Assembly (NCBI RefSeq): GCF_900143065.1
Contig: NZ_FRCX01000004.1
Location: forward strand, 1-64,000
DNA length: 64,000 bases
Reading direction: 5' to 3'
Source: Duganella sacchari
Lineage (GTDB): Bacteria > Pseudomonadota > Gammaproteobacteria > Burkholderiales > Burkholderiaceae_D
Shown: piece after piece, positions 8,249-17,154 of the stretch
How the letters are laid out: each line of letters starts with the position of its first letter
How positions within the stretch are numbered: position 1 is the stretch's first letter
Position numbers and translations under genes: made by a program
The notes under the pieces: model-generated
What the model saw: only the letters and a program-made list of their open reading frames with translations
Database searches by the model: none
Told to the model about the DNA's origin: nothing

Positions 8249-8909
8249 GGATGTGACGGAAGGTCGGCTCGATGCCCATGGCGTGCAGCCGGCGCACGAT
8301 GTCTTCCAGCGAAGCGTCCTTGAGCAGCAGGCCTGGCGGCACCGCGTCGCGTGGCGGCATGGGCGGCGGCGCAGGCGAAGCGTCGTGCTGGCGTTGTAGC
8401 GTCGCCAGGGCGTGGGCGAATTGTTCTTCCGTGATGCTGTCCAGGTTGTCGAGGAAGGCGGCTTGCGCGGCGTCCGGCGGCGCCATTTCCAGTCCCAGAT
8501 CGTCGGCCAGGGCGCCGCCCATGCTCGGGTTGACGAAGGCCGCCCACAAGCCCGTGGCCTCGTTCAGCGATGGCGGCAGCGGGACCTCGCTGCGTCCCAG
8601 ATCGATCTGCTCGTCCGGGAAGTAGGTCGTGTGCAGCAAGGCCAGAAAGCGGCGTGCCGCGTCGGCGCTGACCGGCCGCGCCAGCGACAGCCACAAACGG
8701 TAGGCGTCACCACCCGAGACGCTGACGGCGGGCGCGGGCAGGCCCAGCTCCTTCTGCAGCGCGTTGGCCACATCGCACAAACGCGTCCAGTGCTGCTCGC
8801 CCTCGGCCTTGTGGAAATCGATGGTCAGGGCGCGCGTCTGCCCGGCCGCATCGGTGAACTGGCCGCCGATCAGATAAAGCCGGTGCAGCGCTGAAGTGAG
8901 CTTGTCCAT
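8238..8909 (-). CDS. Unknown protein with primase-like (AEP) motif
   Basis: The roughly 223-residue protein has no signal peptide. It begins MDKLTSALHRLYLIGG. The middle contains ALTIDFHKAEG and SGGDAYRLWLSLARPVSADA, reminiscent of the 'SGxGxHVWxxFxxPV' strand of archaeo-eukaryotic-type primases (for example TOTE-type primases). The Asp-x-Asp metal motif I would expect is not evident, and the protein is short, so a catalytic primase is unlikely. The tail APPPMPPRDAVPPG is a proline-rich linker before a helical end. I preferred the ATG at 8909, which has a GGGAA ribosome binding site, over an upstream ATG at 8939. It may be a family-specific protein of Oxalobacteraceae. Confidence 0.6.
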   Translation of the reverse strand: MDKLTSALHRLYLIGGQFTDAAGQTRALTIDFHKAEGEQHWTRLCDVANALQKELGLPAPAVSVSGGDAYRLWLSLARPVSADAARRFLALLHTTYFPDEQIDLGRSEVPLPPSLNEATGLWAAFVNPSMGGALADDLGLEMAPPDAAQAAFLDNLDSITEEQFAHALATLQRQHDASPAPPPMPPRDAVPPGLLLKDASLEDIVRRLHAMGIEPTFRHILKS

Positions 8910-8954
8910 ATTGAGTTCCCATGCAATCAAGACGCGCATGGTAACGTGATTGGC

Positions 8955-9617
8955 TTATTCGTGCATGCCCTGGTTGTCGATGCGGAGTTTGGCCGGGTCC
9001 ATGCGCAGCGCCAGTTGCAGGTTTTCGATGGCGGATTTGCGCAAGTTCTCCTGCACCTCCGGCGGTTGCGGCTGCTGTTTTCCGGACATCTGCACCAGCG
9101 CCATGAAGGTGCCGACCATGGCGCTTTGCTCGAATACGTCGCGGATCTTGTTCTGGTCCGGATCATCGTTCAGTTTCTGCATGCCGGGCTGCGCGCGGAA
9201 CTGGCGCGCGACGGCATCAAATGCCTCGTCGGAGACGTCGGTGTTATTGAGGATCATGTAGTTGCCGACCACGAAAGCGGCGATGCCGCCGGAGAGGTCG
9301 CGCGGCTTCCATTTCATTTTCTGCTCTACCTTGAGGTAGACATCCATGCTCTGGATGTACATTTTCTCCATCTCGGCGCGTTTGGCTTGCGGGAAGTGTA
9401 GCGACAGCGCATGGGCGTTGGCCTGGATGGCCGGCCTGGCTTTCGCCACCGGCGTTTTCAAATGCTGCTGCGCGATCTGGGTCGTGGTCAAGACCGGCAC
9501 GCGCAGGTCTGGCTGCGGCCAGACGGTGATGTTCTGCATGCCATAGCCGCAGCACTGGCCGTAACTCAAGGGCGTGACGCCCGCCATCAGTGCCGCGAAT
9601 AACACACCGTATTTCAT
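8955..9617 (-). CDS. Secreted protein of unknown function
   Basis: The 220-residue precursor has a classical signal peptide (MKYGVLFAALMAGVTPLSYG) and mature-protein cysteines QCCGYG. The body is mostly helical. It includes FPQAKRAEMEKMYIQSMDVY, DLSGGIAAFVVGNYMILNNT and FRAQPGMQKLNDDPDQNK. The pattern 'xxGIAAFxxGNYxxxNxxxVSDExF' resembles periplasmic proteins of the kind annotated as DUF6683, but I am not certain of that assignment. It is transcribed toward the primase-like gene, 46 bases away, and may share a transcript with it. Confidence 0.7.
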   Translation of the reverse strand: MKYGVLFAALMAGVTPLSYGQCCGYGMQNITVWPQPDLRVPVLTTTQIAQQHLKTPVAKARPAIQANAHALSLHFPQAKRAEMEKMYIQSMDVYLKVEQKMKWKPRDLSGGIAAFVVGNYMILNNTDVSDEAFDAVARQFRAQPGMQKLNDDPDQNKIRDVFEQSAMVGTFMALVQMSGKQQPQPPEVQENLRKSAIENLQLALRMDPAKLRIDNQGMHE

Positions 9618-9791
9618 CGCCGCTCCTCATCAGGTTTGGGAAACGATGAAGAATAAACAAGAATCCGCGCACGATACAGCAGTTTCTACCGCTTGCAAGT
9701 CACTGTGGCTTATTTATTAATGTTGATTTATTAGAGACGACTTTGATCGTGACGTATAATCCCCAGCCATTGCAATAGTCTCAGTGGCGCC

Positions 9792-10964
9792 ATGCTAGAC
9801 CTTCGCACCATCAACTCGATCACTGGCATGATGGCCTTGCTCATGGCCTTCGTGCTGCTGGGGATGCGTCACTATTATCCGCGCAGGATGCCGGGGACTT
9901 TGCTGTGGGCGCTGTCGCCCATCGTGGGCGGCGGCTCGTCGCTGGTGTTTGCTCTGGAGGGCATACTGCCCGCTGCGCTGATCGCCATGCTGGGCAACTC
10001 ACTGTCGTTCGCCAGCGCCGCGATGAACCTGTTCGGAACCGCCGCGTTTTATGAACAATCCCTGAATCGCCGCCGCTGGCTGGGCTTTACGCTTGGCGTG
10101 CTGGGCGTGATCGCCTGCTTCATGCTGGTCTGGCCCGACTACCGCGTGCGTGTCGCCGTGTTTGCACTGGCGATGACGGTCTACACCGGCACGCACGCCT
10201 GGCTGCACTGGCGCCATGGCCTGAGTTTCGCGGGCCGCTTCCTTGCCGTGCTGCTGTTTGTCCGCTGCCTCGTTTTGCTGGCGCGCGCGGGCAGCGCGCC
10301 GTTGATTGATGCTGCCGATTCGACGCGCTTTGCTGCCTCGCTCATTCAAACCCTGTATCTGAGCTCGTTCAGCGTGGGCGGTATGGTTACCTGCCTGGGC
10401 TTTGTGCTGCTGGCCAGTGAACGCATCCGCGCGGAGTTCGAGCGCTTGCTGAATGTGGACCTGCTCACCGGTGCGGCATCGCGGCGCGCCATCATGCAGG
10501 CGCTGGAAGGGGAGGTGGAGCGCTGGCGGCGTACGGACCGCGTGTTCTCCATCCTGTTGCTGGACATCGACTACTTCAAACGCATCAACGACAACTACGG
10601 TCATGCGGTTGGCGACCAGGTGCTGACCCAGTTCGCCAACAGCGTCAAATCGGCGTTGCGTTCCATCGATACCTTGGGCCGCTATGGCGGCGAGGAGTTC
10701 ATCGTCCTGCTGCCCGAAAATGATTTGCGCAGCGCGGCCATCGTCGCCGAGCGGGTGCGCCTGGCGGTCGAGCGGCAGATTGTGGAGGCGGGCCTGCCGG
10801 CTTGCACCACCAGCATCGGCTGCGCCAGCATTGCCGACAGCGGGCCGACACTGCCATTACTGCTGGCGCAGGCCGATGCCGCGCTGTACACCGCCAAGCG
10901 CGAAGGCCGCAACGCCGTGCGCCTGGCGGAGCCGCCCGTGCACGCTGCCGCGCTGGCGAATTAA
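9792..10964 (+). CDS. Membrane diguanylate cyclase (GGDEF)
   Basis: The protein makes cyclic di-GMP from two GTP at the inner membrane. Residues of about 10-215 form roughly seven hydrophobic segments (an MHYT/7TM-like sensor without a recognisable ligand motif). The C-terminal cyclase domain starts at NVDLLTGAASRRA, with substrate motifs DIDYFKRINDNYGH and the active site RYGGEEF. An inhibitory I-site RSID lies five residues before GGEEF, so product feedback is expected. The domain is complete through ADAALYTAKREGRN. The stop overlaps the convergent msrA stop by four bases. It stands alone; the signal sensed is unknown. Confidence 0.92.
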   Translation: MLDLRTINSITGMMALLMAFVLLGMRHYYPRRMPGTLLWALSPIVGGGSSLVFALEGILPAALIAMLGNSLSFASAAMNLFGTAAFYEQSLNRRRWLGFTLGVLGVIACFMLVWPDYRVRVAVFALAMTVYTGTHAWLHWRHGLSFAGRFLAVLLFVRCLVLLARAGSAPLIDAADSTRFAASLIQTLYLSSFSVGGMVTCLGFVLLASERIRAEFERLLNVDLLTGAASRRAIMQALEGEVERWRRTDRVFSILLLDIDYFKRINDNYGHAVGDQVLTQFANSVKSALRSIDTLGRYGGEEFIVLLPENDLRSAAIVAERVRLAVERQIVEAGLPACTTSIGCASIADSGPTLPLLLAQADAALYTAKREGRNAVRLAEPPVHAAALAN

Positions 10965-11659
10965 GGCCGCGTATTGCGGACCAGTACAGCGTCGGCTCTG
11001 TACAGGTCTGGCGCAATACGCTTCAGATTCGCCACCTTCGGCAGATCGTTGTAGACGATGTAGGGATCGTTGGGATGCAGCGTCAGGTAGTTCTGGTGAT
11101 AGCCCTCGGCGGGATAAAACTGCTTGCCCGACTCAATACGCGTTGCCAGCGGCTTGCTGTAGGCATGCGAGGCATCCAGCTGCGCAATGTACTGCTGCGC
11201 CACGCGCTGCTGCACCGGCGTCTGCGGGAAGATCGCCGAACGGTACTGCGTACCGCTGTCCGGCCCCTGGCGGTTCAGCAGCGTGGGATCATGTGCTACC
11301 GAAAAGAACACCTGCAGCAGCCTGCCGTAGCTGACTTGCGTGGGATCGTAAGTGATCTTCACCGATTCCGCGTGGCCGGTATCACCGCCGCTGACAGCTT
11401 CATAGCTGGCGCTGCGGCCATCGCCGCCGGCATAGCCGGAGACTGCGCTGGTCACGCCTTTCACGTGCTGGAACACGCCCTGTACACCCCAGAAACAGCC
11501 ACCGGCAAAGATGGCGGTGGCGGTGTGTTCTGTACTGGCCGGTTCATCGACCGCCGGTGCGGCGATTACCACGGCCTGTTCTGCCGATATCGACTGCTGG
11601 CAGGCGACAAGGCTGAGAAGGGCGAGCGCGCCGCCCAGTGTTTTGCTGATGCTGTTCAT
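10961..11659 (-). CDS. msrA: Peptide methionine-S-sulfoxide reductase MsrA, lipoprotein
   Basis: MsrA reduces methionine-S-sulfoxide in proteins. The active-site GCFWG is followed by VSGYAGGD, HAESVKITYDP and the C-terminal GYHQNYL, all family hallmarks. The N-terminus ends in the lipobox LVAC (Cys20), so this copy is probably anchored in the envelope, unlike cytosolic MsrA. It is the last gene of msrB-dipZ-msrA, 14 bases after dipZ. The set looks like a split version of the Neisseria PilB/MsrAB-thioredoxin fusion, with DipZ supplying electrons. The gene converges on the GGDEF gene with a four-base overlap. Confidence 0.95.
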   Translation of the reverse strand: MNSISKTLGGALALLSLVACQQSISAEQAVVIAAPAVDEPASTEHTATAIFAGGCFWGVQGVFQHVKGVTSAVSGYAGGDGRSASYEAVSGGDTGHAESVKITYDPTQVSYGRLLQVFFSVAHDPTLLNRQGPDSGTQYRSAIFPQTPVQQRVAQQYIAQLDASHAYSKPLATRIESGKQFYPAEGYHQNYLTLHPNDPYIVYNDLPKVANLKRIAPDLYRADAVLVRNTRP

Positions 11660-11673
11660 AATGCCGCTCCTGA

Positions 11674-13482
11674 TTAACCGAAGGTGAAGGCGTAGGCTTG
11701 TACGCCGGGATCGAGGAATTCAATGCTGAAGGTACGGTCGGCCACATCGCCCGACTGGCGCACCAGCTGGTACAGACGCTGGCTGTTAATCACGCCGCTG
11801 CCATCGGCTTGCACATCCGTGCCGTGGTTTTTACCTGGCGCGACGCCATCGATGGTGACGCGGAAGCGTACCGGTTTGCCATCTTTGGTGGGGCCGAGCA
11901 CCAGGTGCAGATCACGGGCGTGGAAGCGGTAGACGATGCTGCCCGTGCCCTGGTTCAGCGTGACCTGCTCCGCTTGTGACAGCCAATTGCCTGCCAGGCC
12001 CCACTGGTTCAGCGCCGGTCTGGCAGGCGCCGTGTACTGGCGGGCAGCGTTGGCGGCCTGCTTTTCCGGCGAGGCGAAGTTCTCGGCGCGGTCGTAGCCC
12101 AGATAGGTTTCCGGCGATCCGACCTGGCCCATGTCCGACTGCTGCTGGATGCCTTGCGCCGCTTCGGCGCTGACCACGGTGTTGGTCACATTCTTGCGGC
12201 CCGCTTCTTCCAGCAGTTGCTGGATTACCTGCTCGGACTGGGCGTAGTCGCCTTCGCCAAAGTGGTGGTGGCGGATCTGGCCCTTGGCGTCGATGAAGTA
12301 ATGCGCCGGCCAGTATTGGTTGTTGAAAGCGCGCCAGATGGCGTAGTCGTTGTCGATCGCGACCGGGAAGTTGATGCCTTGTTCCTTCACGGCCTTGCGG
12401 ACATTGCCGACGTTGCGCTCAAATGCGAATTCCGGAGCGTGCACGCCGATGACCACCAGGCCTTGATCGCGGTACTTTTCGGCCCAGGCCTTGGTGTAGG
12501 GCAGGCTGCGCAGGCAGTTGATGCACGAGTAGGTCCAGAAGTCGACCAGCACCACCTTGCCTTTGAGCTGCTCAGCGCTGAGCGGCGCCGTGTTGAGCCA
12601 TTCGACAGCGCCGTTCAGCGACGGCAGTTTGCCTTCCACCGGCAGCGTTTCGGCAGCAGGCGCCATCGCGCGGCGCGCCATCATGGCAGGACCAGCACCA
12701 GTACCAGTACCAGCCATTGCGGTGCGCGACATCATGGCGCCGCCAGCTGGCGCTTCGTTGCGCGGGGCCAGCGTATCAATGAGTTTTTGCTCAACGCCTG
12801 CCGTGGCGACGGTCGATACTTGCGTCAGGATGCCGGTGTCCAGGCCCGTGGCAATGGCGCCGACGCCAGCCAGCATAGCGACGCCCAGACCACGGCGTAT
12901 CCACTCGCCAGCACCCAGCGAACGCTTCATCGCGCTGAAGACTTTACCGCCTACCAGCAACGCCAGGGCCAGCGAGGTCGCGGCGCCAGCGGCATAGGCC
13001 AGCAACAGCAAAGTAGTGCCCACGCTGGCGCCGTTCAACGCCGCGCCGGTCAGCACCAGGCCCAGTACGGGACCGGCGCACGGCGCCCACAGCAGGCCGG
13101 TGGCCACGCCCAGCAGGAAAGAAGCGCTGGCGCCAGAGCGTTCATTGTCGGCAGCCTTGTTGGACAGCTTGTCGCCCAGCGCGACCAGCGGTTTGGTCAG
13201 GCGGTCCGCCAGATGCGGCAGCATGAGCGTGAGGCCGAAGAAGGCCATCAGTACCAGTGCGACCCAGCGGCCGTACTGATTGGCCTGGACTACCCAGCCA
13301 CCGCCAACGGCGGCCAAAGTGGCGACCAGCGCAAAGGTCAGCGCCATGCCGGCCAGCAGCGGCAGGCCGCTACGCACAAACGGTTGGCCGGTGCGGGCAA
13401 ATACAAACGGCAGTACCGGCAGGATGCAAGGGCTGAGGATCGTCAGCGCGCCGCCGAGATAGGAGAGCAGTATCAGTAACAT
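11674..13482 (-). CDS. dipZ: DipZ: CcdA-type electron transporter fused to thioredoxin domain
   Basis: The 602-residue protein moves reducing power across the inner membrane. The N-terminal part has the CcdA/DsbD-beta fold with LSPCILPVLPF and GLLWAPCAGPVLG, whose two cysteines form the transmembrane redox pair, within about six membrane helices. A linker leads to a periplasmic TlpA-like thioredoxin domain with active site WTYSCINCLRSLPY. The C-terminal 150 residues are the extra beta-rich domain typical of DipZ (NWLSQAEQVTLN, HARDLHLVLG). Position between msrB and msrA with 14-15 base gaps indicates that it regenerates the two exported reductases. An Ala/Met/Gly-rich linker (TGTGAGPAMMARRAMAP) precedes the thioredoxin domain. 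Confidence 0.93.
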   Translation of the reverse strand: MLLILLSYLGGALTILSPCILPVLPFVFARTGQPFVRSGLPLLAGMALTFALVATLAAVGGGWVVQANQYGRWVALVLMAFFGLTLMLPHLADRLTKPLVALGDKLSNKAADNERSGASASFLLGVATGLLWAPCAGPVLGLVLTGAALNGASVGTTLLLLAYAAGAATSLALALLVGGKVFSAMKRSLGAGEWIRRGLGVAMLAGVGAIATGLDTGILTQVSTVATAGVEQKLIDTLAPRNEAPAGGAMMSRTAMAGTGTGAGPAMMARRAMAPAAETLPVEGKLPSLNGAVEWLNTAPLSAEQLKGKVVLVDFWTYSCINCLRSLPYTKAWAEKYRDQGLVVIGVHAPEFAFERNVGNVRKAVKEQGINFPVAIDNDYAIWRAFNNQYWPAHYFIDAKGQIRHHHFGEGDYAQSEQVIQQLLEEAGRKNVTNTVVSAEAAQGIQQQSDMGQVGSPETYLGYDRAENFASPEKQAANAARQYTAPARPALNQWGLAGNWLSQAEQVTLNQGTGSIVYRFHARDLHLVLGPTKDGKPVRFRVTIDGVAPGKNHGTDVQADGSGVINSQRLYQLVRQSGDVADRTFSIEFLDPGVQAYAFTFG

Positions 13483-13497
13483 GGTGTGGTCCTCCTC

Positions 13498-13983
13498 TCA
13501 AGCTTCGCCAGGGGTGAAAGTCAGCGCCACGCCATCGATGCAGTAGCGCAGGCCGGTCGGCTCCGGGCCATCGTCAAACACATCGCCCAGGTGGCCGCCG
13601 CAGCGGCGGCAGACCACTTCCACGCCGTACAGGCCGAGCGAAGTAGTGCGGCTGGTGACAACGCCACGGTCCAGCGGCTTCCAGAAGCTAGGCCAGCCGG
13701 TGCCGCTATCGAACTTGTTCTTGGACGAGAACAGCGGATTCTGGCAACCGGCGCAGGTGAACCTGCCGGCCCGGTGTTCCTTGTACAGCGGGCTGCTGAA
13801 CGGCCGCTCGGTGCCATGCTTGCGCAGCACTTCGTACTGGGCTGGCGTCAGCAGGGTGCGCCATTCGGCATCGGTGTGGGTGACTTCCCACGCGGCGGCG
13901 GGCGCGGCCGTGGTACTGCGGTAGGCGATGCCCGCCAGCAGGGCGGCGCCGCTGGTCAGGATGAAAGAACGTCTCGATGTCAT
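13498..13983 (-). CDS. msrB: Peptide methionine-R-sulfoxide reductase MsrB, Tat-exported
   Basis: MsrB reduces the R-epimer of methionine sulfoxide. Zinc-binding pairs CAGC and CRRC, the motif SGTGWPSF and the catalytic Cys in LRYCIDG are all present. The true start is the ATG at 13983 with a GGAGGACACC leader, giving MTSRRSFILTSGAALLAG, a Tat-like signal; the longer open frame to 14049 is not needed. The protein is thus sent to the periplasm, matching lipoprotein MsrA and the DipZ reductant. It is the first gene of the operon and is divergent from the two-component regulator genes, which suggests control by them. Confidence 0.95.
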   Translation of the reverse strand: MTSRRSFILTSGAALLAGIAYRSTTAAPAAAWEVTHTDAEWRTLLTPAQYEVLRKHGTERPFSSPLYKEHRAGRFTCAGCQNPLFSSKNKFDSGTGWPSFWKPLDRGVVTSRTTSLGLYGVEVVCRRCGGHLGDVFDDGPEPTGLRYCIDGVALTFTPGEA

Positions 13984-14065
13984 GGTGTCCTCCGTAAGTG
14001 GAATAACGATGGAGCCATTCTGCGCCCACAGTGGTGACAAAATCCTCACGTAAACTTAAACTAAT

Positions 14066-14081
14066 TGTGATACTTTTCACC
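14066..14081. promoter_or_regulatory. CRP-like palindrome between msrB and the regulator genes
   Basis: TGTGA-TACTTT-TCACC closely matches the CRP/Vfr half-site pattern TGTGA-N6-TCACA. It lies 26 bases before the response-regulator start, within the 123-base divergent region. A weaker GTGA...TCAC pair lies just to the left at about 14032-14049. Whether it binds a CRP-family protein or the local response regulator is unknown. Confidence 0.4.
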
Positions 14082-14106
14082 CTCGGAATCCTGCACAATA
14101 CAGGCT

Positions 14107-14826
14107 ATGGAAACCGCAAAACGTGTCTTGATCGTCGAAGACGATATGCCGATCGCAGATCTGCTGCGCATGCACCTTCAGGATGAAGGGTATCAGGTCA
14201 CCCATTGTGCTGATGGCGCCCATGGACTGGCGCAGGTCCGCACGGGCGGCTGGGATGCGCTGATCCTCGACATCATGCTGCCCGGCGTGGATGGGCTGGA
14301 GATCTGCCGCCAGGCGCGCGCCATGACGACTTATACGCCCATCATCATCACCAGTGCGCGCTCCAGCGAGGTGCACCGCATCCTTGGACTGGAACTGGGC
14401 GCGGATGATTACCTGCCCAAGCCGTTCTCGGTGCTGGAACTGGTGGCGCGCGTCAAGGCGCTGCTGCGCCGGGCCGACGCCATGGCACGCAGCCAGCGCA
14501 ACGAGGGCGGGGCGCTGGAGCTCAACGGCGTACGCGTCGATCCGCTGACCCGACAGGCCCATGTCCACGGTAGTGCGCTGGACCTGACGCCGCGCGAATT
14601 CGATCTGCTGTACTTCTTCATCAAACATCCCGAGAAAGTGTTCTCGCGGCTGGATCTGCTGAACCAGGTGTGGGGCTATCAGCATGATGGCTACGAACAC
14701 ACGGTCAACACGCACATCAACCGCCTGCGCGCCAAGATCGAGGCCGATCCCGCTGATCCGGTGCGCATCCTGACTGTGTGGGGCAAGGGTTACCGCTACG
14801 CCAGCGCGCCGGGACCGGAGGCATGA
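14107..14826 (+). CDS. OmpR/PhoB-type response regulator
   Basis: The 239-residue protein has a receiver domain with acidic pocket EDD, phospho-acceptor Asp in ALILDIMLPGVDG, the Thr/Ser switch in IIITSAR and the Lys in LPKPF. A winged-helix DNA-binding domain follows (LTPREFDLLYFF, EHTVNTHINRLRAKIE, VWGKGYRY). It is translationally coupled to the kinase gene through an ATGA overlap. It is divergent from msrB-dipZ-msrA and is the likely regulator of that operon, by position only. No gene name can be assigned safely. Confidence 0.92.
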   Translation: METAKRVLIVEDDMPIADLLRMHLQDEGYQVTHCADGAHGLAQVRTGGWDALILDIMLPGVDGLEICRQARAMTTYTPIIITSARSSEVHRILGLELGADDYLPKPFSVLELVARVKALLRRADAMARSQRNEGGALELNGVRVDPLTRQAHVHGSALDLTPREFDLLYFFIKHPEKVFSRLDLLNQVWGYQHDGYEHTVNTHINRLRAKIEADPADPVRILTVWGKGYRYASAPGPEA

Positions 14827-16310
14827 ACCTGACGCTGTCGCAGCGGCTGTCGCTGGCGTTCTCCCTGCTGTTGCTGGTGTGCTGCGGCGCCTCGGCATGG
14901 CTGCAAATCCGCGCCAACATCATGCATGAGAAGGAAGTGGTGCAGGGTTTGTCGCGCGGCCTGGCGCGTAACATCGCGCTGGATGCGCAGCTGATGCAGG
15001 CCGACAGCGAAGCGCAGCCGGGCGCCACACCCAGCGAAGGACTCGGCCCGGAAGCGGTGCGCCGCCTGTTCGGCAAGCTGATGGTGGTGAACCCCAGTGT
15101 GGAAGTGTATTTGCTGGATAACGATGGCCGTATCGTCGGCCATGCTGCACCCGCCGGTCATCTGAAACGCGACCACGTGGACCTGGCGGCGATCCGCCGC
15201 TTCCTCAACAACGAGGCCTTGCCGATACAGGGCGACGATCCGCGCAGCGAGCAAGGACGCAAGGTGTTCAGTGCCGCCGTCCTGCGCGCTGGCGAACAAA
15301 AAGTCGGCTACATCTACGTCATCCTGCAGAGCGAGGAGCACGACCGGCTGGCGGCGCGCGCTTCGGCCAGCTCGGTGCTGCGCACGACGCTATGGTCAAT
15401 GGCCGTGGTGGCGTCGCTGGTACTGGTCGCCGGCCTGATTGCCTTCCGCCTGATTACACGGCCATTGCGCCGCCTGACCGCCACCATGCAGCAACTGGAC
15501 ACCAAGGCCGATGAGCTGGTGCTGCCGGAGCCGCAGCGTGGTGGTCCGCGCGACGAAATCGCGATTCTGGATCAGGCCTTTGCCGACATGGGCTCGCGCA
15601 TCAATGAGCAATGGAAGACCATGCGCCAGCTGGATCACGACCGGCGTGAAGTGGTGGCGAATATCTCGCACGACCTGCGCACACCACTGGGTTCCCTGCA
15701 CGGCTATCTTGAAACGCTGTCGCTCAAGGATGAGACGCTGGACGCGGCCAGCCGCCAGCACTATCTCGGCATCGCGCTGGCGCAGAGCCAGAAGGTAGGC
15801 CGTCTGGCGCAGGCCCTGTTTGAACTGGCGCGGCTGGAGCATGGCTCGGTGCAGCCGGAGCTGGAGCCATTCTCCCTGTCCGACCTGATACAGGACGTGT
15901 TTCAGAAATTCGAGCTGAAGGCCGCCGAGCACCATGTGCGCCTGATGGCAACGCTGCCGCATCCGGCGCCGATGGTGCGTGCGGACCTTGGCATGATAGA
16001 ACGCGTGCTGACGAATTTATTCGATAACGCCATCCGCCACACGCCAGCCGGCGGCGAGGTGGAAATCACCGTGCAGCCAGCGGCGAATGGCAAGGTCACC
16101 GTGACCGTGGCCGACACCGGCCCCGGCGTGCCAGCCGCCATGCGCGAGAACCTGTTCCGCCGGCCGATTGCGCTGCAGGGCGAGTATCGCGTTGGCGGTC
16201 TTGGACTGTTGACGGTCAACCGCATCCTGCAGCTCCATCACAGCAAGATCACGCTGGTGGAAGAGCCGCAGCTGGGCGCGGTGTTCCGCTTTACGCTGGA
16301 CGCTGCGTAA
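14823..16310 (+). CDS. Sensor histidine kinase
   Basis: The 495-residue membrane kinase has a first membrane helix at residues 10-30, a periplasmic sensor of about 150 residues and a second helix (LWSMAVVASLVLVAGLIAF). A HAMP domain follows, then an H-box with ANISHDLRTPL, the N-box LTNLFDNAIRHTP, G1 VADTGPGVP and G2 VGGLGLLTVNRIL. The start at 14823 overlaps the regulator stop; the longer frame from 14778 is rejected. It pairs with the preceding response regulator. A periplasmic sensor next to exported Msr genes fits sensing of oxidative envelope damage, by inference. The 3' end overlaps the convergent AraC gene by 20 bases. Confidence 0.92.
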   Translation: MNLTLSQRLSLAFSLLLLVCCGASAWLQIRANIMHEKEVVQGLSRGLARNIALDAQLMQADSEAQPGATPSEGLGPEAVRRLFGKLMVVNPSVEVYLLDNDGRIVGHAAPAGHLKRDHVDLAAIRRFLNNEALPIQGDDPRSEQGRKVFSAAVLRAGEQKVGYIYVILQSEEHDRLAARASASSVLRTTLWSMAVVASLVLVAGLIAFRLITRPLRRLTATMQQLDTKADELVLPEPQRGGPRDEIAILDQAFADMGSRINEQWKTMRQLDHDRREVVANISHDLRTPLGSLHGYLETLSLKDETLDAASRQHYLGIALAQSQKVGRLAQALFELARLEHGSVQPELEPFSLSDLIQDVFQKFELKAAEHHVRLMATLPHPAPMVRADLGMIERVLTNLFDNAIRHTPAGGEVEITVQPAANGKVTVTVADTGPGVPAAMRENLFRRPIALQGEYRVGGLGLLTVNRILQLHHSKITLVEEPQLGAVFRFTLDAA

Positions 16311-17100
16311 GCGGCTGGCGCCACTCCGTCAGATAGTGCTGTGGCGTTTTGCCCAGAATGCGGCGGAACATGACGCTGAAGGCACTGGGGCTGGCGTAGC
16401 CAAGCGCCGTAGCGATTTCGCCGATGCTCTGGCCGTGCGCCAGCCGGTTGAAGGCTTCCGCCAGATGGACCTGCTGCACCCACTGGCGGTAGTGCAGGCC
16501 GGTCTCCTTGGGGAATAGCCGTATCAGCGTGCGCGCGCTGGCGCCCACTTCATCCGCCCACTGTTCAATATTCCGGCTGCTGCCTGGATCGTCCATGATG
16601 GCGCTGCAGATGGCCACCAGGCGCCGGTCGCGCGGCCATGGAATCGCAATTGGTACCGTCTCCGCCGCTGCCAGTTCGGAGAGAATCAGCATGGCCAGAT
16701 ATTCGCCGCGTCCCGGTATGGCGTATTCGATCGGCTCGTCCAGCAGCGCCAGTATCAGCTCGCGCAGCAGGGTGCTGACTTCAATCACGCGGCACTGGTC
16801 ACCAAAGGCCCTGGCGGCATCGGGCGCTATGTAGATGGTCCGCATGGTGACTTTGCTCAGCGCTGTCCAATGGTGCACCACGCCGGGCGGTATCCATAGC
16901 GCTCGGCGCGGTGGCAATACCCACATGCCGGCATCGGTCCTCACGCGCATCAGACCCTGGGTGGCATACAGCAGCTGCGCGCGTTCGTGGCTGTGTGGCG
17001 TGCCGGTGACGCCGTGCTCCTCATCACGCGCCATGGCGGTGACGACGCGTGGCACGCGCTGATAGTCGCGGTGATCGCTGCTGCGGGCTGTATTTGGCAT
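16291..17100 (-). CDS. AraC-family regulator with cupin sensor
   Basis: The 269-residue protein has an N-terminal cupin barrel (GTPHSHERAQLLYATQG and WIPPGVVHHW) and a C-terminal double helix-turn-helix (WADEVGASARTLIRLF, then IGEIATALGYASPSAFSVMFRRILG). It is divergent from, and adjacent to, an MFS efflux gene, the usual arrangement for a local regulator of a pump. It is clearly paralogous to the AraC gene at 51997-52782, which also faces an MFS gene. The effector is unknown. Confidence 0.9.
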   Translation of the reverse strand: MPNTARSSDHRDYQRVPRVVTAMARDEEHGVTGTPHSHERAQLLYATQGLMRVRTDAGMWVLPPRRALWIPPGVVHHWTALSKVTMRTIYIAPDAARAFGDQCRVIEVSTLLRELILALLDEPIEYAIPGRGEYLAMLILSELAAAETVPIAIPWPRDRRLVAICSAIMDDPGSSRNIEQWADEVGASARTLIRLFPKETGLHYRQWVQQVHLAEAFNRLAHGQSIGEIATALGYASPSAFSVMFRRILGKTPQHYLTEWRQPLTQRPA

Positions 17101-17154
17101 TTATTCGACGATAGTTGGAATATCCGGTTTTGCAGCCTATATTACACTCGTCGC

